From assembly GCF_016746095.1 (NCBI RefSeq), contig NZ_JAERTY010000012.1, forward strand, positions 1-64,000: DNA of 64,000 nucleotides, read 5' to 3'. A program made the translations under genes and the position numbers. This document shows positions 61,405 to 64,000 of the stretch, piece by piece; within the stretch, counting starts at the first letter, position 1; each line of letters opens with the position of its first letter. The stretch is from Sphingobacterium faecale (lineage in GTDB: Bacteria; Bacteroidota; Bacteroidia; Sphingobacteriales; Sphingobacteriaceae). Under the pieces are notes generated by a model. It saw only the letters and a list, made by a program, of their open reading frames with translations. It was not told where the DNA came from and ran no database searches.

Positions 61405-61747
61405 AACACATGACAATCCTCTTTTTAAGAGCATAGTTGCTATGGGGATGGCATTTGTTCTCATGCTAGGGATTGTTTATTCTATTATTGAATATTTGAA
61501 TCCCGGTTCCATCAAGCTTGCTGAATATAGTCGGGGAGAAAAAACCATATATATCCTGTGTTTCTATTTCCTTTGGCATTACTCCTTGAAATACATTTTA
61601 ACCCACTATGCCAAAGTGAATCCTAAGACCGGTGTGTCCAGTTTATATAGTTACACCCCATCTAGCCGAGCCTCTCAATATAACATCGGGGTACACGCAT
61701 TTCTAATTGCATTACTTCTTTTTTTAGGTTATTTAAGAGTGCAATGA
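61358..61747 (+). CDS. Hypothetical membrane protein, 129 aa
   Basis: Three hydrophobic segments (SIVAMGMAFVLMLGIVYSII, TIYILCFYFLWHYSLKYIL, IGVHAFLIALLLFLGYLRV) separated by polar loops. No recognised family. It lies between the spanin-like and WG-repeat lipoprotein genes, same direction. An immunity or accessory role is possible but unsupported. Confidence 0.55.
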   Translation: MRFIYYYYRLLYVHFETHDNPLFKSIVAMGMAFVLMLGIVYSIIEYLNPGSIKLAEYSRGEKTIYILCFYFLWHYSLKYILTHYAKVNPKTGVSSLYSYTPSSRASQYNIGVHAFLIALLLFLGYLRVQ

Positions 61748-61772
61748 TCCGGTATTTTGATTATAAAACTTC

Positions 61773-62579
61773 ATGAAAATTTTATTAAAACTTCTATTTT
61801 GTTTGCTCCTAGTCATGTTGCTTAGTTGTAAATCCAGTCCAAGACAGCTCCGTGCTGATGAGTACCTTTATTCGATCACTGATACAGCAGGGCCAGTGGA
61901 TCGATATGGGTATAGAGACAGCGCTGGAAACATGATTGTTCCTTTTGGGAAATATAGTTTTAACTATACAGATACGATCAAAAGTATTGGTTTTGTACTA
62001 GCTTCTGATGGCAGTTGGGCAATAGACAAGCAAGGTGAAAAGCTCTTTCAAACCTATCCATCGCCGAATAATGGGCCAGATGAGGTAAATGAAGGCTTAT
62101 TTCGGATTTTGGGAGCAGACGGGACAATCGGTTTTGCAGATATGGAGGGAAATATAGTTGTATCTCCGCGTTTTAGCGCTACTAGTATCTTTTCAGATGG
62201 AAAGGCTACGTTTTGCCAAGGATGTCCTTTGGCAATGTACAAGATTGTTCAAACCGAGGGATTTAGACAGGTCATGTTAAAATTAAGAAATGAAAAGCCT
62301 GACATTTTTTTCATTATTTCGGGGCGTAAATATGGGCGGATTAATTTAAAGGGAGATACTATTTTAAGACCGATATACGAAAGAATTTTTCCTACCTGGG
62401 ATGGAATTACGATGGTATTAAAAGACGGGAATGCCTTTTACATTGATTCCGTTGGTAATGAGGTTGATTATGATCCATTAAAGCACCCTAGTCAAAAGCC
62501 GATCCAAAGGGATGTAACTAAGTGTACTATCTATTTTAAAAATGAAGAAGAACTTCTAAAGTTTAGTAAGTCTTTATAA
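61773..62579 (+). CDS. WG-repeat-type lipoprotein
   Basis: 268 aa with a lipoprotein signal (LLFCLLLVMLLSC). The body holds four degenerate WG-type repeats: DRYGYRDSAGNMIVPFGKY, GSWAIDKQGEKLF, GTIGFADMEGNIVVSPRF and KYGRINLKGDTILRPIYERI. These 35-40-residue repeats form small beta structures of unknown function. Probably periplasmic or surface exposed. Confidence 0.7.
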   Translation: MKILLKLLFCLLLVMLLSCKSSPRQLRADEYLYSITDTAGPVDRYGYRDSAGNMIVPFGKYSFNYTDTIKSIGFVLASDGSWAIDKQGEKLFQTYPSPNNGPDEVNEGLFRILGADGTIGFADMEGNIVVSPRFSATSIFSDGKATFCQGCPLAMYKIVQTEGFRQVMLKLRNEKPDIFFIISGRKYGRINLKGDTILRPIYERIFPTWDGITMVLKDGNAFYIDSVGNEVDYDPLKHPSQKPIQRDVTKCTIYFKNEEELLKFSKSL

Positions 62580-62625
62580 TCATTTAGCACCCGTATGATC
62601 TATTCATAAAATAGCAAACCATGAG

Positions 62626-62710
62626 TGCGGATGCAAAGTAAACAAACAAAAAAGTGAACAGCTATATATAGACAGCCAAAAACAAAGCCGTCTGGAATCT
62701 AATTTATATC
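62626..62710 (+). pseudogene. Fragment of a second spanin-like gene
   Basis: The frame reads CKVNKQKSEQLYIDSQKQSR then LES, matching CKVNKEKSERLHEDSQSQSS then LET of the spanin-like gene at 60708, with DNA similarity over about 75 bp. It has no intact start, and similarity ends after this segment. A duplication remnant. Confidence 0.75.
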
Positions 62711-62734
62711 TTTGTCACAACCAATCAGAGGCAG

Positions 62735-63538
62735 ATGTTAAATCAACTATATAAACTAACCTTTCTTTTTATTATCGTACTAAACACAGGAAGTCATACT
62801 GCTAGGGCTAGTAATAGAATGGTAGCAGTAGAGGACTCCGTTGAAAATGCATTTCAGTTTGTTAAGCGGCTTTTACCTGCAGGTGAATATCAGGCCGATG
62901 TACTGGGGGCTTCTATGATGGATCCAAAACAGCAGGAGCTGATGAAGAAGATGAAGATGGCTATAGCTAATAATATCGAATGGTATCAGGAGGTGCTACG
63001 TGGACTGAAGCCCGGCGAACCTATGCCTTATCATGAAAAATTAGGTATGAGCCGAGAGGAGTACAGCGGCATGTTGAAATCATTCGAAAGCGTAAAACTC
63101 GACAAAATGTTTTCAGCATCGCTAACGGTAAGTCAGGAAGGAGGAACGTTGACGTTTGATGGTGGTAACGATCTACCTTTCTTAGATCACATAGTTATAG
63201 ATTCTGATAGTAAGTGCATACTAATACAAGGAGATACCCTCTTGTATCAGAATGCTATACAGATGGATAATAGCAGGACGACACTCCAAGCTGGTCCTTG
63301 GCAAGGATACTCTTGGAAGAGAGAGGTGGTAAGTCGTGCCGGAGAACTGATCACGGACCATGAAAGTGTGGACATCGTGAATGATGAAGAACTGGATATG
63401 TCCATGTACAACTGTACAATTGGTAAACTCGATAATAAAGGGGAATGCTTTATGTATATTAAGGTATTGGTGCTGAAAGGCGGTGAAGTCGTAACCAAAC
63501 AAGATATTGCGTTAATAATTCGTGCTTCGCCGATTTAA
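62735..63538 (+). CDS. Hypothetical exported protein, 267 aa
   Basis: Signal peptide about 1-26 (LTFLFIIVLNTGSHTARA). The mature part has a helical hairpin rich in Met/Lys (MMDPKQQELMKKMKMAIANN) and then beta-rich segments (GGTLTFDGGNDLPFLDHIVI). No family recognised. Last plus-strand gene of the region. Confidence 0.6.
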   Translation: MLNQLYKLTFLFIIVLNTGSHTARASNRMVAVEDSVENAFQFVKRLLPAGEYQADVLGASMMDPKQQELMKKMKMAIANNIEWYQEVLRGLKPGEPMPYHEKLGMSREEYSGMLKSFESVKLDKMFSASLTVSQEGGTLTFDGGNDLPFLDHIVIDSDSKCILIQGDTLLYQNAIQMDNSRTTLQAGPWQGYSWKREVVSRAGELITDHESVDIVNDEELDMSMYNCTIGKLDNKGECFMYIKVLVLKGGEVVTKQDIALIIRASPI

Positions 63539-63656
63539 AAACGTTAAAAGGTTCTATGAATCGCTTTTCTGAAAGAATAGATATTTGCTAAAATATGAAT
63601 AACCTTGTTCTGAAAGCCACATTTGCACACTGCATTAAAAAATAAATACATAAAAA

Positions 63657-63708
63657 ATGTTTAGTCCAATAAACAAAATATCCGTGTTTTATCTGTTAGA
63701 CTAAACAT
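63657..63708. promoter_or_regulatory. 10-bp inverted repeat with 32-base spacer
   Basis: ATGTTTAGTC at 63657-63666 and its perfect complement at 63699-63708. It lies between the converging 267-aa gene and the AraC-type gene. A regulator site or the stem of a large-loop hairpin; no clear T-run. Confidence 0.35.
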
Positions 63709-63814
63709 AATTAGATCTTTTATCCCCTTGTGGCAGTCATCCGTCCTAAAAACTACAACTATCTATTAGGTGTCAAATTATGGTATTAGTGATCAAAGCG
63801 CCATATAAAACGCT

Positions 63815-64000
63815 TTATACAGTCGACAACGAGAACCCTTTGGATCTGACCTCGCTAGGCCGACAGTTGTAGTATTGTGAGAATAACTGACTAAAATGAT
63901 GCGGATATTTAAAACCACAAGAGTAAGAGATCGTCTTGATATCGAGATTGCTGTGTTGCAATAAGTGCATAGCATGTTTTATTCTAGACTTTCGGATGTG
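63815..64000 (-). CDS. AraC-family regulator, C-terminal part (truncated by window edge)
   Basis: The minus strand from the window edge is open for 61 codons. It reads HAMHLLQHSNLDIKTISYSC then GFKYPHHFSQLFSQYYNCRP and SEVRSKGF, the second helix-turn-helix and closing PSE-R motif of AraC regulators. Stop codon at 63815-63817. The start and sensor domain lie beyond 64000. Confidence 0.85.
   Translation of the reverse strand, partial: HIRKSRIKHAMHLLQHSNLDIKTISYSCGFKYPHHFSQLFSQYYNCRPSEVRSKGFSLSTV

Overview
The window reads as a chromosomal piece of a Bacteroidota bacterium, most likely Sphingobacteriaceae (Sphingobacterium/Pedobacter-like). The grounds are four SusC/SusD outer-membrane uptake pairs, two ECF sigma/FecR anti-sigma pairs feeding SusC receptors with STN domains, a MauE/DUF6520-like pair, A/T-rich spacers without clear Shine-Dalgarno sites, and LytS/LytTR regulation. 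The genus is inferred from gene style, not from a marker gene.

Layout. (1) 195-8556, minus strand: a compact, partly overlapping operon that looks like an anti-phage or DNA-processing system. In transcription order it encodes a 202-aa protein, a 112-aa protein, a RecF/SMC-like AAA ATPase, an HNH nuclease (these two resemble Septu PtuA/PtuB), a GHKL (Hsp90/MutL-type) ATPase, a GIY-YIG-like nuclease and a DGQHR (DndB-like) protein. An operator-like inverted-repeat cluster lies in front of it, and a strongly structured, probably non-coding segment lies beyond that (8648-8904). (2) 9490-15009: a TlpA-like thioredoxin protein with a SusC/SusD pair, ended by a perfect hairpin. (3) 15069-17071, minus: DUF6520-like and MauE-like proteins and an unknown 270-aa protein. 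(4) 17442-28977: a DeoR regulator, a cluster of GCGC-type operator repeats, then SusC, SusD, MurQ etherase, a neutral-ceramidase-like hydrolase and a GH20 hexosaminidase. This is an amino-sugar or muropeptide utilisation locus. (5) 29260-38504: ECF sigma, FecR, SusC, SusD and an S9 peptidase. From inside the SusC gene (about 32070) onward the DNA turns markedly A/T-rich, so SusC is a mosaic. (6) 38508-40940: an IS256-type remnant interrupted by a complete IS66 element with 8-bp target duplications. (7) 41001-50982: a second ECF sigma/FecR/SusC/SusD operon continuing into a DsbD-N-like domain protein, an FG-GAP repeat protein and a TlpA thioredoxin. (8) 51095-57570: a small membrane protein, an unknown protein, an AraC regulator, a 56-aa peptide gene, an LpxL-like acyltransferase, a LytS-type kinase, a LytTR regulator and two small helical proteins. 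(9) 57748-63538: 11-bp tandem repeats followed by a putative secreted protein and what looks like a complete lysis cassette (3-TM holin-like protein, CHAP-type peptidoglycan hydrolase, single-protein spanin-like lipoprotein), then accessory membrane proteins and lipoproteins. (10) 63815-64000: the end of an AraC regulator running off the window.

How the parts work together. The ECF/FecR/SusC units are classic cell-surface signalling uptake operons. The DeoR locus probably responds to a phosphorylated amino sugar. The right-hand part may be one regulated unit: the LytS/LytTR pair sits just upstream of repeats whose 22-bp spacing suits a LytTR site, and these lie upstream of the lysis cassette. 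The strongest candidates for new biology are the minus-strand nuclease/ATPase operon, the phage-free lysis cassette with its possible peptide/acyltransferase/LytSR control, and the mosaic SusC.
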